DNA of 64,000 nucleotides, taken from contig CANMWK010000008.1 in the NCBI GenBank assembly GCA_947501615.1, positions 124,001 to 188,000 on the forward strand. Direction: 5' to 3'. Of this stretch, positions 7,684 to 17,485 are shown piece after piece (within the stretch, counting starts at the first letter, position 1; each line of letters begins with the position of its first letter). Source of the DNA: an uncultured Tenacibaculum sp. GTDB taxonomy: Bacteria > Bacteroidota > Bacteroidia > Flavobacteriales > Flavobacteriaceae. Under the pieces are notes generated by a model. It was not told where the DNA came from. It did not search any database and saw only the letters and a list, made by a program, of their open reading frames with translations. Made by a program: the position numbers and the translations under genes.

Positions 7684-8715
7684 TTATTTTTGATTGGTAT
7701 TTAACCAAGCATTTGTTCTCAATTCCGCATTCTCTCTAATATCTTGCCAAAATAAATTTATATCTCCAGCATGATAATTTTTTAAAAATGACATAAAAAA
7801 ACGTAATGGAAATTTCGGATTCGAACTCCAAACTAATCCATCTGTAATTTGAATTGCTAAAGCTTCCTTATATATTTTCCCATTAGTATATAAAAAACCC
7901 TTATGTTGTTTCAATTCTGTATATAATGACGTATCCCAAGTAATTGGATTGGTAGTTACTGAACCTTTATACCAGTCTTTATCTTTTTTAGGATAATGAT
8001 TTTTCTTATACGTATTCCAAGAAATAAAACCTCCAGTTTCTTTAGGAGATTTCATTAATTTTATTGAAGAAAATTCATTTTCTTTCACACGAATCCCAGG
8101 AATATAAGCCGCTATCAATTGCTTTTGTAAGGGTTTTCCGTCGAAAAAATCCTTTAATAATCGTACTGTATGTGTAGTACCTTGACTATGACCAACCATT
8201 ATAATTGGTCTACCTTTATTATACTTCTTTATATAAACTTCAAAAGCACTTTTTACATCAGAATACGCTATATCTTGAGCTTCTTTACCACCTTTATCGA
8301 ACAATCTATACGATCGTAAATGCGCCTGACGATAGAACGGAACATAAACTCTTCCTGAAGTTGCGAAAGCTGAAGCCTGCATTAGTACAGCTTTATTTAA
8401 AACAGTATTGTTTTGCTCCTTATCTGTAATTGGCACATTCCAACGAATATCTTTTTTACTTGTATTTAATGTAGGGTATACATAAAAAACATCTGCTTGT
8501 AAAGTATCTGAACGAAGTGATGCATACTCTTTAAAATTATCTTGATACTTAGATGGTAATACAGCCCAAGAAGACTCTATATTATAATCTGGTTCAACCG
8601 GAATATTACTTTTTTTAAATGCTTGGGTTTGATAGGTAGATTTACAACTTGAAAGAACTATTGTAAGTACAATTATACTGTAAAATCTAAAAAAATAACC
8701 TTTACTATATATCAT
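7684..8715 (-). CDS. DUF3089-type alpha/beta-hydrolase lipoprotein
   Basis: 343 residues. The signal peptide ends in a lipobox (TIVLSSCKS), so this is an envelope lipoprotein. The mature part has the DUF3089 pattern: an early DVFYVYPTLN, VYVPFYRQAHLRSY in the middle, and the nucleophile elbow IIMVGHSQGTTH with Ser as the likely nucleophile. The substrate is unknown, but an esterase or lipase role is usual for the fold. It is 21 bp downstream of the 8737-9216 gene, in a minus-strand run of envelope genes. Confidence 0.82.
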   Translation of the reverse strand: MIYSKGYFFRFYSIIVLTIVLSSCKSTYQTQAFKKSNIPVEPDYNIESSWAVLPSKYQDNFKEYASLRSDTLQADVFYVYPTLNTSKKDIRWNVPITDKEQNNTVLNKAVLMQASAFATSGRVYVPFYRQAHLRSYRLFDKGGKEAQDIAYSDVKSAFEVYIKKYNKGRPIIMVGHSQGTTHTVRLLKDFFDGKPLQKQLIAAYIPGIRVKENEFSSIKLMKSPKETGGFISWNTYKKNHYPKKDKDWYKGSVTTNPITWDTSLYTELKQHKGFLYTNGKIYKEALAIQITDGLVWSSNPKFPLRFFMSFLKNYHAGDINLFWQDIRENAELRTNAWLNTNQK

Positions 8716-8736
8716 TTCTAGTTTTATATATAAATA

Positions 8737-9216
8737 TTATAGTTTTTCTAATTTTAAAATTCCTTCATTAATATCTTCAGTTTGATCATAAAAAAAATTG
8801 TAAAAATCACTTATCCATTTATTCTCTTTGTAAATAAAAGACAAATATTCATGTAAACTATCTCTATTCTTATTTTTTACTTTTTTATTTATATACTCAG
8901 TTCTTATAACTAAGTTATCTCCTTCTTTGGGAATATATTCGAAATCAAACAACTTTACATCACTATTTAATTTTTGCAAGAAAAAATCTAAAGTCAAATC
9001 TTCTGTTAACTTATTATCTGGAGGATATATTAAGCCATCTATTCCATTATAATGTTCTTTTATATACCTACTTAATACCCAAGTAAATTTCTTTCGCAAA
9101 TATTCATTCTCATCAAATTGCCTCTTAAATCTTCTTGAATTTTTGTTGTGTACTATTTTCTCTTGTTTTTTACTTTTACAAGTACAGAAATGTATATTTA
9201 AATCATTTTTACACAT
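8737..9216 (-). CDS. Hypothetical protein, possibly the mature part of a broken lipoprotein
   Basis: 159 residues starting at an ATG at 9216, with no signal peptide. The first residues, MCKNDLNIHF, are followed by CTCKSKKQEK, which looks like the first residues of a mature lipoprotein. About 40 bases upstream, in a different frame, is an orphan signal peptide ending ITS followed by a stop. The most economical reading is that an upstream change separated the signal from the body, so the present product would stay in the cytoplasm or not be made. The body is charged and rich in Asp, Glu and Lys, with several aromatic residues. I recognise no family. Confidence 0.55.
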   Translation of the reverse strand: MCKNDLNIHFCTCKSKKQEKIVHNKNSRRFKRQFDENEYLRKKFTWVLSRYIKEHYNGIDGLIYPPDNKLTEDLTLDFFLQKLNSDVKLFDFEYIPKEGDNLVIRTEYINKKVKNKNRDSLHEYLSFIYKENKWISDFYNFFYDQTEDINEGILKLEKL

Positions 9217-9256
9217 TAATCATTTAGCTTAATAAATTAAAAATTAATTATAATCT

Positions 9257-9310
9257 TCAACTCGTTATTACTAAAACTATAGCTAAAAAATAAAACAGCT
9301 TTCGCATCAT
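9257..9310 (-). pseudogene. Orphan lipoprotein signal peptide (5' remnant)
   Basis: The frame from 9310 reads MMRKLFYFLAIVLVITS and then stops at TGA (9259-9257), exactly where a lipobox Cys would be expected. It begins 7 bp after the stop of the 9317-9802 gene, a normal operon spacing. The next gene's body (9216 downward) is in another frame and starts with lipoprotein-like sequence around CTCKSKK. I infer a disrupted lipoprotein gene. A short signal-only ORF by chance is the alternative. Confidence 0.5.
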
Positions 9311-9316
9311 AATAAT

Positions 9317-9802
9317 TTAAAATTGTATTTTCAGGCTGGCAGTGGCTCCATTAAATTTTAAGTTTACTTCTGGGTCGAATGTGTAGGGAGTAGCATTTAG
9401 CCCTCCATTGTATAAATCAACTGCTTTTTTTGCTTTTTTCTTTGCGCTACTTACCAAAGGAATTGCTCCAATAACAAATCCTGCACCCACAGCAGCCAAT
9501 TCCCACTGCGCATCTCCTCCAGCGATTGAAGCTCCTAAAGGCCATCCTATTAGTCCGCCACCAATACCTCCTAAAATTAAAGCCCAAGTATTATTAGCCT
9601 TAGATTTCTTCATTAAAGCATAGGCCTCTTTATTTGATTCCATTAATTGTAATACATCATTTTGCGAAAGACGATTTCCCTCTTGCTTAAAATAATGTCC
9701 TCCGAAAACGCTAACAACCTCAATAGGTTTTGTTGAGTTTTGACCAGTAATAGTTATTGTACTAATTAAAAAAGTAGTTAATAGTAATATTATGTTTTTC
9801 AT
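9317..9802 (-). CDS. Secreted protein with glycine-zipper membrane segments
   Basis: 161 residues. The signal peptide is MKNIILLLTTFLISTITITGQ. The middle has two Gly/Ala-rich hydrophobic stretches (WALILGGIGGGLIGWPLG and ELAAVGAGFVIGAIPLV) typical of glycine-zipper transmembrane hairpins. The C-terminus has FDPEVNLKF and NGATASLKIQF, possibly a final beta strand. It is probably envelope-associated with unknown function. It lies 21 bp downstream of the DUF6165-like gene on the same strand and directly precedes the broken lipoprotein signal. Confidence 0.7.
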   Translation of the reverse strand: MKNIILLLTTFLISTITITGQNSTKPIEVVSVFGGHYFKQEGNRLSQNDVLQLMESNKEAYALMKKSKANNTWALILGGIGGGLIGWPLGASIAGGDAQWELAAVGAGFVIGAIPLVSSAKKKAKKAVDLYNGGLNATPYTFDPEVNLKFNGATASLKIQF

Positions 9803-9823
9803 AGTTAAAGTATAGTTTAGCTT

Positions 9824-10216
9824 TTACTTGTAATCTTCATATGATTTTTCTTCTACTAAATCTGAACCAGTTAACGTATTAATATCTTTTTTAACTACAG
9901 AACGATCATCGTTAGTAAAATATACTGCACGAGCCAATTCAACAAAAGTTTTACCAAAATCTTTAGCACGTTCACACTCTCTAATATCATCTTCTATTTT
10001 CCATAACTTTTTATTGATCTCTAATAAATCGTTATGTAATTTTTTAAGTTCATCTTCATTTGAAACTTCAGTATAAATATGATTCACAACAGGCGTTAAT
10101 ACATCATATTCATTTTGAATATTTTTAAGTTTATTTTGGTCTTTTATTTCAGTTAGCTTGATAGCTAAAATGGTGTACTTGTCTATAATTTCTCCGTTAG
10201 AAACTTCTATCTTCAT
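9824..10216 (-). CDS. DUF6165-like small helical protein
   Basis: 130 residues, cytoplasmic. It starts MKIEVSNGEIIDKYTILAIK, which resembles the DUF6165 family. The middle is a predicted helical coiled coil (LHNDLLEINKKLWKIEDDIRE) and the C-terminus is acidic. The family has no assigned activity that I know. It lies 17 bp downstream of the acidic 10234-11253 gene, so the two are probably cotranscribed. The family assignment is from recalled pattern and is moderate. Confidence 0.6.
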   Translation of the reverse strand: MKIEVSNGEIIDKYTILAIKLTEIKDQNKLKNIQNEYDVLTPVVNHIYTEVSNEDELKKLHNDLLEINKKLWKIEDDIRECERAKDFGKTFVELARAVYFTNDDRSVVKKDINTLTGSDLVEEKSYEDYK

Positions 10217-10233
10217 TATCTATATTTATATTT

Positions 10234-11253
10234 TTAAGCAAAACGACGTTCTATAATTTCTAAGAAACGTATTTCATATTCTTCCTTTGCACTCCAGTCG
10301 TAATCTGGTTTTACCATTTTACTAATAAAATTTTTCGCTTCTCTCTCTGTTTTAAATGTGTTTAATTGAGAAATTACTCTATTAAAATCCGTTTGATTCC
10401 CATCAAACAAATGCTTCACAAAGGCTATTCGGTCATTAAGTCCTATTTGTATTGTTGTTTGTAAATGATCGTTAATTGTTTTTTTAGGCTCTACCTTCTG
10501 AAATAAATCAGCCATTATATCAACAGGTAACGTATCTTTTAATTCATCTTCTAGTGTTGGGATTTTAGGTTCAACAACCTCTTCCTCTTTTTCTTCAGGA
10601 GCTTTTAATTCTTCAATAAATTTGGCCTCCTTAAAAGCTGAATTATCGTCTTCACCAAAAAGCAAACTCTCCAATTCATCAAAAGGTTGTTCTTCTATTT
10701 CTTGAGTTTTTTCTTCTTTCTTTTCTTCTTCCTCTTGAATTAAAGTTGGTTCTTCTACAACCTCTTCTACAATTTCAGTAACTTCTTCAGCTACATTTTC
10801 AACTGTAATGGGATGCTCTATCTCTTCAATTTTTTCTTCAATTGATTCTATAATTATTGGAGTCTCTTCTACAACTTCGACCTTAACTTCATTTTGTTCT
10901 ACAACCTGGTGATCTTCTAAAACTTCTAACTCTTCATTAATCGTTTCAACAACAGGAGTTTCTTCAGTTACTTCAATAATTTCTTTTACATCATTAACTT
11001 CAGAAGTTTTTTCTTCTTTTAAGTTCGTATTTGCTCTTGCAGTTTCAATCTGTGCAATGCTCTCAATTAATTCTTCTTTAGTTTCTTCAGCTTGAGGCGT
11101 TGTATTAATATACTCTTCAACATAAGCTAATAATGATAGTTTTTCATATACCTCGTGCGCTTTTTGTTTTAATGCAAAAACATCTTCTTTGTTTTTCATC
11201 TGTAAAATGCTATGCGCTAAACTAGTGAGATCCGAAGCCAATTTTTTGTGCAT
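10234..11253 (-). CDS. Acidic Glu-rich protein of unknown function
   Basis: 339 residues. An N-terminal helical region (about 1-75, with LTSLAHSILQMKN) is followed by a long low-complexity Glu/Val/Ile-rich stretch (about 80-225) and a conserved-looking C-terminal domain (about 240-339) with IGLNDRIAFVKHLFDGNQTDFNRVI and DYDWSAKEEYE, given here as short parts. The Glu-rich middle is probably disordered, so database hits to translation factors would be composition artefacts. It is cytoplasmic. A promoter-like box lies upstream, overlapping the divergent thymidine kinase gene's leader. Confidence 0.75.
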   Translation of the reverse strand: MHKKLASDLTSLAHSILQMKNKEDVFALKQKAHEVYEKLSLLAYVEEYINTTPQAEETKEELIESIAQIETARANTNLKEEKTSEVNDVKEIIEVTEETPVVETINEELEVLEDHQVVEQNEVKVEVVEETPIIIESIEEKIEEIEHPITVENVAEEVTEIVEEVVEEPTLIQEEEEKKEEKTQEIEEQPFDELESLLFGEDDNSAFKEAKFIEELKAPEEKEEEVVEPKIPTLEDELKDTLPVDIMADLFQKVEPKKTINDHLQTTIQIGLNDRIAFVKHLFDGNQTDFNRVISQLNTFKTEREAKNFISKMVKPDYDWSAKEEYEIRFLEIIERRFA

Positions 11254-11321
11254 AAGTTATGAGTCGGTTTTATTTTTTACTCTTAAATTTTAATAAATTT
11301 GTTCTTTATCGAAATGTAAGA

Positions 11322-11353
11322 CAAAAATAATTATTTGAGCATTAAAATTACAA
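11322..11353 (-). promoter_or_regulatory. Predicted Bacteroidota-type promoter for the 10234-11253 gene
   Basis: On the minus strand, TTG (11353-11351) and TATTTTTG (11329-11322) are separated by 21 bp, close to the TTG / TAnnTTTG arrangement of Bacteroidota sigma-factor promoters. The divergent tdk start codon overlaps the -33 part. Confidence 0.45.
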
Positions 11354-11354
11354 A

Positions 11355-11963
11355 ATGTTTCTTGAAAATACAGTAAATCATACAGAACAGTTTGGGTGGA
11401 TAGAGGTAATTTGTGGCTCAATGTTTTCCGGGAAAACAGAAGAATTAATTCGCAGATTAAAAAGAGCTAAGTTTGCTAAACAAAGAGTTGAAATTTTTAA
11501 ACCTGCAGTGGACGTTAGATATGATGAGGAAGAGGTAGTTTCTCATAATGATAATAGAATTCGATCGACACCTGTACCAGCTGCTGCTAATATTAGACTA
11601 CTTGCCAATAATGTAGATGTTGTTGGAATTGATGAAGCTCAGTTTTTTGATGATGAAATCATTGCTGTTTGTAATGATTTAGCAAACAGAGGTATACGAG
11701 TTATTGTTGCCGGATTGGATATGGATTTTAAAGGAAATCCTTTTGGTCCTATGCCTTCATTAATGGCAACTGCAGAATATGTTACAAAAGTACATGCTGT
11801 TTGTACTAGAACTGGTAACTTAGCACATTATAGTTTTAGAAAAGCCAAAAGTGAAAATATTGTACTTTTAGGCGAAACCCAAGAATACGAACCACTTAGC
11901 AGAGCTGCATACTACAAAGCCATACAAGAGCAAAATGCTCAACTTAAAGAAGAGGAAGAATGA
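11355..11963 (+). CDS. tdk: Thymidine kinase (type II)
   Basis: 202 residues. It phosphorylates thymidine to dTMP with ATP in the pyrimidine salvage pathway. The P-loop [10 protein letters not shown] is at residues 21-30, the DEAQFF motif with the catalytic Glu region follows, and the lasso region has [16 protein letters not shown]. The double Cys pairs of the structural zinc site are not all present, as in some homologues. The protein is cytoplasmic. The stop overlaps the alanine racemase start by 4 bases (ATGA), so the two genes are translationally coupled. Confidence 0.95.
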   Translation: MFLENTVNHTEQFGWIEVICGSMFSGKTEELIRRLKRAKFAKQRVEIFKPAVDVRYDEEEVVSHNDNRIRSTPVPAAANIRLLANNVDVVGIDEAQFFDDEIIAVCNDLANRGIRVIVAGLDMDFKGNPFGPMPSLMATAEYVTKVHAVCTRTGNLAHYSFRKAKSENIVLLGETQEYEPLSRAAYYKAIQEQNAQLKEEEE

Positions 11964-13060
11964 ACAATCATGTTACCGTATTAGAGATTGATGCAAATGC
12001 TGTTTTGCATAATCTTAGTTATTTTAAACAACGATTACAACCTACAACTAAAGTTTTAGCTGTAGTAAAAGCATTTGGTTATGGAAGTGAGGCTATTGAA
12101 ATAGCCAAAATTGTGAAAGACCATGTAGATTATTTTGCGGTTGCTTACTGTGGAGAAGGAATTGCTTTAAGAGAAGCAGGTATAGATACTCCTATACTTG
12201 TATTACACCCACAAATTCCTAACATAGAAGCTATCGTTAAACATCGTTTAGAACCAAATTTATATAACTTTAAAATTTTTGAAGCGTTTATAAAGTATGC
12301 AAACGATGTTCCTTTAATGAATTATCCTATTCATATAAAATTTAATACTGGACTAAATAGATTAGGGTTTTGGCATACGGATGTTCCTAATATCATCGCA
12401 AGCTTAAAAAAATCAAACAATATAATTGTTCAATCTATTTTTTCGCATTTGGCTGCTAGTGAAGATCCAAATGAACAAGAATTTAGTATTAATCAAATTA
12501 ACAACTTCGCTTATGTTGTTAAACAAATTTATCAGCATTTAGGGTATGAACCTATGATTCATATGTTAAATACTTCTGGAGTAATTAATTACCCAAAAGC
12601 TCAATTTGATATGGTTCGAATTGGAATCGGTTTATATGGTTTTGGAAATCATCCGAATGAGACAGCCAATCTAAAAAACACCCACAGCTTAAAAAGTATC
12701 ATATCGCAAATCCATGTTATCCAACCTGGTGAAACTGTTGGATATAATAGAGCATTTGTAGCAAGTAGACCTACCAAAAGTGCTACTATACCTGTTGGAC
12801 ATGCAGATGGTATTTCAAGAAAATTAGGTAATAAGAATGGTTTTGTTATTATCAACAATCAACCAGTGCCAATTATTGGTAATGTATGTATGGATATGCT
12901 CATGGTTGATGTAACAACTGTTGATTGTAAGGAAGGAGATGAAGTAATTCTTTTTAATCATCAACAACATATTGATTACATGGCACATAAATGTGAAACT
13001 ATTCCCTATGAAATTTTAACAGCTCTTTCGCAACGTATAAAAAGGTTGGTGAAACGTTAA
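11960..13060 (+). CDS. alr: Alanine racemase
   Basis: 366 residues, normal length. The enzyme interconverts L- and D-alanine for peptidoglycan. PLP-binding Lys37 is in [12 protein letters not shown] and the second catalytic base Tyr262 in VGYNRAF. Other family motifs are [33 protein letters not shown] and [14 protein letters not shown]. It is cytoplasmic. The gene overlaps the thymidine kinase stop by 4 bases. mscL follows 54 bp downstream. Confidence 0.96.
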   Translation: MNNHVTVLEIDANAVLHNLSYFKQRLQPTTKVLAVVKAFGYGSEAIEIAKIVKDHVDYFAVAYCGEGIALREAGIDTPILVLHPQIPNIEAIVKHRLEPNLYNFKIFEAFIKYANDVPLMNYPIHIKFNTGLNRLGFWHTDVPNIIASLKKSNNIIVQSIFSHLAASEDPNEQEFSINQINNFAYVVKQIYQHLGYEPMIHMLNTSGVINYPKAQFDMVRIGIGLYGFGNHPNETANLKNTHSLKSIISQIHVIQPGETVGYNRAFVASRPTKSATIPVGHADGISRKLGNKNGFVIINNQPVPIIGNVCMDMLMVDVTTVDCKEGDEVILFNHQQHIDYMAHKCETIPYEILTALSQRIKRLVKR

Positions 13061-13114
13061 AAAATTCTTAAATTAGAGCCAGTAATTAATTAATAATCAT
13101 AAAAAACTATTCAA

Positions 13115-13522
13115 ATGGGAATGTTAAAAGAGTTTAAAGACTTTGCCATGAAAGGTAATTTAGTAGACATTGCAGTTGGTTTTGTAATGGGTGCTGCTTT
13201 CAACAAAGTTGTTGCTTCTTTCACTGGAGGTATTGTTTCTCCACTAATCGGTTTAATTTTTAATGCAAACTTTAAAGATTTAAAATACGTACTTAAAGAA
13301 GGTGTAGCAGATGCATCAGGTAAAGTATCTGGCGAAGTCGCCGTTTTGTATGGTGAATTCATAACGAATATCATCGACTTTATCATTGTTGCTTTTGTAA
13401 TGTTTATGATTGTAAGAGGAGTTAATGCTATGAAGAAAAAAGAAGAAGAGGCTCCAGCTGCACCAGCAGGACCAACTCAAGAGGAATTATTGGCTGAAAT
13501 TAGAGATTTATTAAAGAAATAA
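13115..13522 (+). CDS. mscL: Large-conductance mechanosensitive channel
   Basis: 135 residues, typical length. It forms a homopentameric inner-membrane pore that opens under turgor to release solutes. The N-terminal amphipathic helix MGMLKEFKDFAMKGNLVD is followed by the glycine-rich pore helix IAVGFVMGAAFNKVV, a periplasmic loop, the second membrane helix IIDFIIVAFVMFMIV, and a charged cytoplasmic helix with EELLAEIRDLLKK. A strong terminator follows 21 bp after the stop. Confidence 0.96.
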   Translation: MGMLKEFKDFAMKGNLVDIAVGFVMGAAFNKVVASFTGGIVSPLIGLIFNANFKDLKYVLKEGVADASGKVSGEVAVLYGEFITNIIDFIIVAFVMFMIVRGVNAMKKKEEEAPAAPAGPTQEELLAEIRDLLKK

Positions 13523-13543
13523 TTTAATTAAGTTCATATAATG

Positions 13544-13577
13544 AAAGGCTATCGATTGTATCGATAGCCTTTTTTAA
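13544..13577 (+). terminator. Terminator after mscL
   Basis: AAAGGCTATCGAT and ATCGATAGCCTTT form a perfect stem around a short TGT loop, followed by a run of T. It probably works in both directions, since the DUF5060 gene also ends here on the other strand. Confidence 0.85.
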
Positions 13578-13585
13578 TAATTTTT

Positions 13586-16500
13586 TTATTTTTTTAGAAT
13601 TTTCTTATTTGAAATTACTTTTCCAGATTTATCATATACCTTCATGATATAATAGCCTTTAGGAATATCCGAAACGTTAATGGTTTGCTGAATCTCTTCA
13701 ACATCTTTAAGTAAAACTCCTGATTGGTTGAATAACTTTACTCTAAAAACATTAGTTGAATTAGAAATTCTTAATGAATTTACCACTGGGTTAGGGAATA
13801 CCGAGATATTCACCTTTTCTAACGCACTAGTTTGATTTGTAATACTCTGACTACCATACCTAATATTTAAGCTTGCTCCAGCTACTACTCCATTTTCTTT
13901 AGAAGCAAAGGCAAAGTCATTTCCTCCAGTTAAACTTAGTAGTAAACTAATACTATCTTCTGTAATCTTAGATGCATCTAATGGAATAGTAACTACTTTT
14001 GCTATTCCAAAAGTTGTATTCACTTCCCCTAATACATCTGAAGTATTGGGTTTATTAGCATTAGATAGTGTTGTCTCTGTCCAATTTGTTGTACTACCTT
14101 TATGAACAGTTAAAGCTCCATTACCAGCATCACCAAATACTGTGAAAGAAAGCGAAGCTTCTTTAACAACACCTGAAATACTCGAAAGATCAAAAAGTAA
14201 GTACCCTACTCTTTTTCCACTTTCAATTCTAACTATATCAACATTAAAATTCTTCCCATTTTGTAAATATGCATCTTGAACTGGAGAAATAGTAATATCT
14301 TGATCTATGATCTGTTCTGCCTTAACGGCTATTTTATCTATATTAAATAGATATCCTGATGCTCCTCCTTTGAATAAAAACTTCAGTTTCTTTTCTCCAG
14401 AAATTAATTGTAAAGTGGCCGTATATTTTTCATAATTGTGCCATGTGCTATTCACTGGAATTGAAATTGTTCCTACTGAAACACCATCATCGATAATTTC
14501 AATTTCTCCTCCTAATCCATTACTAGAAGCATAAATATCGAACACATAATCACCTGTATTATTTACATTTACATCGTACTCCACAAAGTCTCCATCATTT
14601 ATAAATCCAATATTCTGACCAGTAGTATTTGGTGTATCTTCAATTTTTACAGTTCCTGATTTACTGGTATAATCTTCTGCTTCAAAGTTTCCTGGTAAGG
14701 AAATTAAAGGAGTTGATACTTTTACTGAAATTGTAATTGGACTTGAAGTTGTAACGGCACCGTCGTTATCTGTTGCTTTTGCTGTAATTTCATAATCTCC
14801 TATTTGACTGATTATAGTAGACGTAGCATATGGCATTGTATTTTCTGTTGCTATTAAATTACCATTTGCAAAGAACTCAACTTTAGCAATATTTCCGTCA
14901 GCATCTGATGCAGTTGCTGTTAATTGAATAGTCTCGTTAGGAGTATAATTTGTTCCATCTACAGGAGAAGTAATTGATACTTGTGGTGCTTCATTTGTGT
15001 CCCCACAGTCTACTAATACTTCTGCTGGTCCAACACCCGTAGGTTTCGTATATGCTTTAGACAAAACAAACTTATCCATCTCAAACCCATCTTCTCGCAT
15101 GGAAAATGAAATCGTATGCACACCTGCAGAAGGTACATTTATAAAAATCTTTTGAGGTTCTCCACAATGGTTTGCTCCCGTACGTTGTTTACTTTCCCAA
15201 GTCCATTGGTTCTTTCCAGTACACCATTGCATTCTTTGCCCTGATGCAGGCCATGTTCCATTTATTCCTACATGAACACCATTATCTTCTGATCCTGTTG
15301 AAAAGGCTCTAACCCAAACGAAATATTTACCTGGATTCGTAAATTTCACTTTGTAATTTACTATTGCAGCTTGCCCAGGCGTATTGGAAAAGCTAACCCC
15401 ATTTTGTAATGGATCTCCATGGGTAACTCGAGTATCTGGTAATATTTCAAGATAACCTCCCGTACTTGCTCCTGTATGATGACTAGGATCTGGATCTGGT
15501 TTTGGAGTAGTTCCTGTATTCCCGTCTAAAACATACCACTGTCGATTTGTTGTTTTTGCTTGATCAATAAAATGCTCTGCCTCCACTGCTACAATTCCAT
15601 TTTCTTCTAAGGCAACACATTGATCACCTTCATCACCATCTCCTGGATCTCCTCCGCCAGCATTGTCTTTCTTAGTAATTAATGCCACCCAGTCATTATT
15701 ATCAGGAGCTACTAAACTTCCGCCTAAAGTATTCTTTCCTGATAAATTCCCTCCTGTTCTAGGGTTAAACCATTGTACATTATAATTCGTATTTCCTGAA
15801 GGTAAATTTAATCCTGTTGAACCTCCATTAGGTCTGTACACAGCATAAATACTACCTGACTTTGCTAGCACATAATCTTTATTATCCGATGTTACCCCAT
15901 CAGAACTAACCATATTGACTAAATCTGACTGTAAAAAACGATTAAAAAAGCTAAGCGCATATGCACCTTCTTTATATTTTTTACCTCGTTTTCTATGATC
16001 ATTTCCATTAATGTCACCATCATCATTAGTGTAACCACTGTAATACTCTACTCCAGTACCACCAGCCATTAAAGTACCCCATAGTACTTTATGCCTAACT
16101 TCTTTATCTGAAATTCTAATTCCTATAGAAGCTGGTCCTTGCTCGTCATTCGCTACTACCCATTTTTTACCTGAATTTCTAGATTTTTCTAACCATCGTC
16201 TAACATCTTCATGTACTTTATTAATATTTGTTTGTACTGAAGCCCCTGTTAAATCTGAATTACCCAATAAAGGATTATAGCGCTGATCTTGTTGATTAGG
16301 ATAGGTATGAATTACAATGTTATGACCATATGGATCAATATTTTTAATATACGTCGCAGTAGCTTTAGCTACCTGATCTTTTAAAGTAGTTTCTTCAGTT
16401 AAGTTCCAATTTAAAGCTAAATGATGACCAAATCTTGCAATGAGTTCTCGATAGTATAATTTTCTTTCTCTACCAAAATTATCGCCATCCATTTTATTAT

Positions 16501-17485
16501 CGTTTTCTGTTTCCATGGTTTTAAAATGCAAGTACATTCCTTTTTTATCGCCATATTCCAGTACTTTTTCCCATTGTGCCATTTTAGAAACATCAAATCT
16601 GTCGTGATGAACTTTATTCCACTGTTGTCCTCTTGGTGTATTTCCGTATTCTTGTTCAGAAACTTTTAAAACATGAGGAAAAACAGCTCCTCCATCACCA
16701 GAAGTATTCCATGTTAAGAAGGAAACTACATTAGCTCCTTCAGTGGATAAGTAATTGATCATTCCTAAGATTTCAGTTCCTTTTCCACTTGCCCAAGTAT
16801 AAGAAGACGCATCATTGGCTACATAATCTTTTTGATGTGGTTGCCAAGTTTTACTTCCTATTTTATTTAAATTATTAGTATAACTAGGAGTAGCATCGAA
16901 ATCTACATAGTTAAAAGCATTTTCTGGAGAATCAGCACCTGCTTTTATAAACCAAGGACCATTAGGATTAGCCGGATTAGTTCCTATGTGTTTAAGATAG
17001 TGTTCTCCTACATATGCTAATCTTCCTAAATTTTTATTTCTAAAATCTCGACCTGATTTATTCGATTCGGTGACAGTAAAGTTTCCAGTACTTCCATCCA
17101 TAAAATCAGCACTTGCACCTCCTCCATTTATAGCAACATTTACGCCTTTCTTAAAGGATACTTTCCAGTTCCATACTCCTGTTTGATCCGGAGCAAAATG
17201 AACTCTCCATTTATTTCCTGCCTTACAACTATTGTTAGCAGCGTTACCACAAGCAGCAAAAAACCCCGGAACTATGTAAGATCGATTACTAGATATATGA
17301 GTAAAAGTAACCGTTAAATTATAATCTGAAAATGGATTAGGATTTGCAGTTTCAGAAGTATTGGGTCCATTAAACGTTAGCGTAACTTTATGCCAACGCT
17401 TTAATTCTCCTGTGGGATTTTGAGAAAAGCCCACAGCGTAGCAAAACAAAAAAAACAAAACGTTTTTTAGTTGAGTTAATTTCAT
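13586..17485 (-). CDS. Large secreted DUF5060 glycosidase-like enzyme with CBMs and T9SS tail
   Basis: 1299 residues. Domain order: signal peptide (1-21); DUF5060 beta-sandwich (about 27-105, ELKRWHKVTLTF); a TIM-barrel-like region (about 145-545) with candidate acidic residues in LNWNLTEETT and VVANDEQG; a CBM-like domain starting GIVAVEAEHF (about 630-815); a bacterial Ig domain (about 832-925); CBM6-like (about 930-1060, NFEAEDY, NDGDFVEYDV); a DNRLRE/CBM96-like domain (about 1065-1215); and a T9SS type A sorting domain (FPNPVVNSLRIS to the end). It is predicted to be secreted and cell-surface attached, acting on a marine polysaccharide. The catalytic role of the barrel is inferred; the substrate is not known. 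It lies next to the beta-helix and GH16 genes. Confidence 0.88.
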   Translation of the reverse strand: MKLTQLKNVLFFLFCYAVGFSQNPTGELKRWHKVTLTFNGPNTSETANPNPFSDYNLTVTFTHISSNRSYIVPGFFAACGNAANNSCKAGNKWRVHFAPDQTGVWNWKVSFKKGVNVAINGGGASADFMDGSTGNFTVTESNKSGRDFRNKNLGRLAYVGEHYLKHIGTNPANPNGPWFIKAGADSPENAFNYVDFDATPSYTNNLNKIGSKTWQPHQKDYVANDASSYTWASGKGTEILGMINYLSTEGANVVSFLTWNTSGDGGAVFPHVLKVSEQEYGNTPRGQQWNKVHHDRFDVSKMAQWEKVLEYGDKKGMYLHFKTMETENDNKMDGDNFGRERKLYYRELIARFGHHLALNWNLTEETTLKDQVAKATATYIKNIDPYGHNIVIHTYPNQQDQRYNPLLGNSDLTGASVQTNINKVHEDVRRWLEKSRNSGKKWVVANDEQGPASIGIRISDKEVRHKVLWGTLMAGGTGVEYYSGYTNDDGDINGNDHRKRGKKYKEGAYALSFFNRFLQSDLVNMVSSDGVTSDNKDYVLAKSGSIYAVYRPNGGSTGLNLPSGNTNYNVQWFNPRTGGNLSGKNTLGGSLVAPDNNDWVALITKKDNAGGGDPGDGDEGDQCVALEENGIVAVEAEHFIDQAKTTNRQWYVLDGNTGTTPKPDPDPSHHTGASTGGYLEILPDTRVTHGDPLQNGVSFSNTPGQAAIVNYKVKFTNPGKYFVWVRAFSTGSEDNGVHVGINGTWPASGQRMQWCTGKNQWTWESKQRTGANHCGEPQKIFINVPSAGVHTISFSMREDGFEMDKFVLSKAYTKPTGVGPAEVLVDCGDTNEAPQVSITSPVDGTNYTPNETIQLTATASDADGNIAKVEFFANGNLIATENTMPYATSTIISQIGDYEITAKATDNDGAVTTSSPITISVKVSTPLISLPGNFEAEDYTSKSGTVKIEDTPNTTGQNIGFINDGDFVEYDVNVNNTGDYVFDIYASSNGLGGEIEIIDDGVSVGTISIPVNSTWHNYEKYTATLQLISGEKKLKFLFKGGASGYLFNIDKIAVKAEQIIDQDITISPVQDAYLQNGKNFNVDIVRIESGKRVGYLLFDLSSISGVVKEASLSFTVFGDAGNGALTVHKGSTTNWTETTLSNANKPNTSDVLGEVNTTFGIAKVVTIPLDASKITEDSISLLLSLTGGNDFAFASKENGVVAGASLNIRYGSQSITNQTSALEKVNISVFPNPVVNSLRISNSTNVFRVKLFNQSGVLLKDVEEIQQTINVSDIPKGYYIMKVYDKSGKVISNKKILKK

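Noticed and set aside
10234..11253. Translation initiation factor-like annotation of the acidic protein
   Set aside because: Similarity would rest on Glu/Val-rich composition; no GTPase motifs are present.
13111..13386. 91-codon minus-strand frame inside mscL
   Set aside because: A shadow of a well-conserved gene in the other strand.
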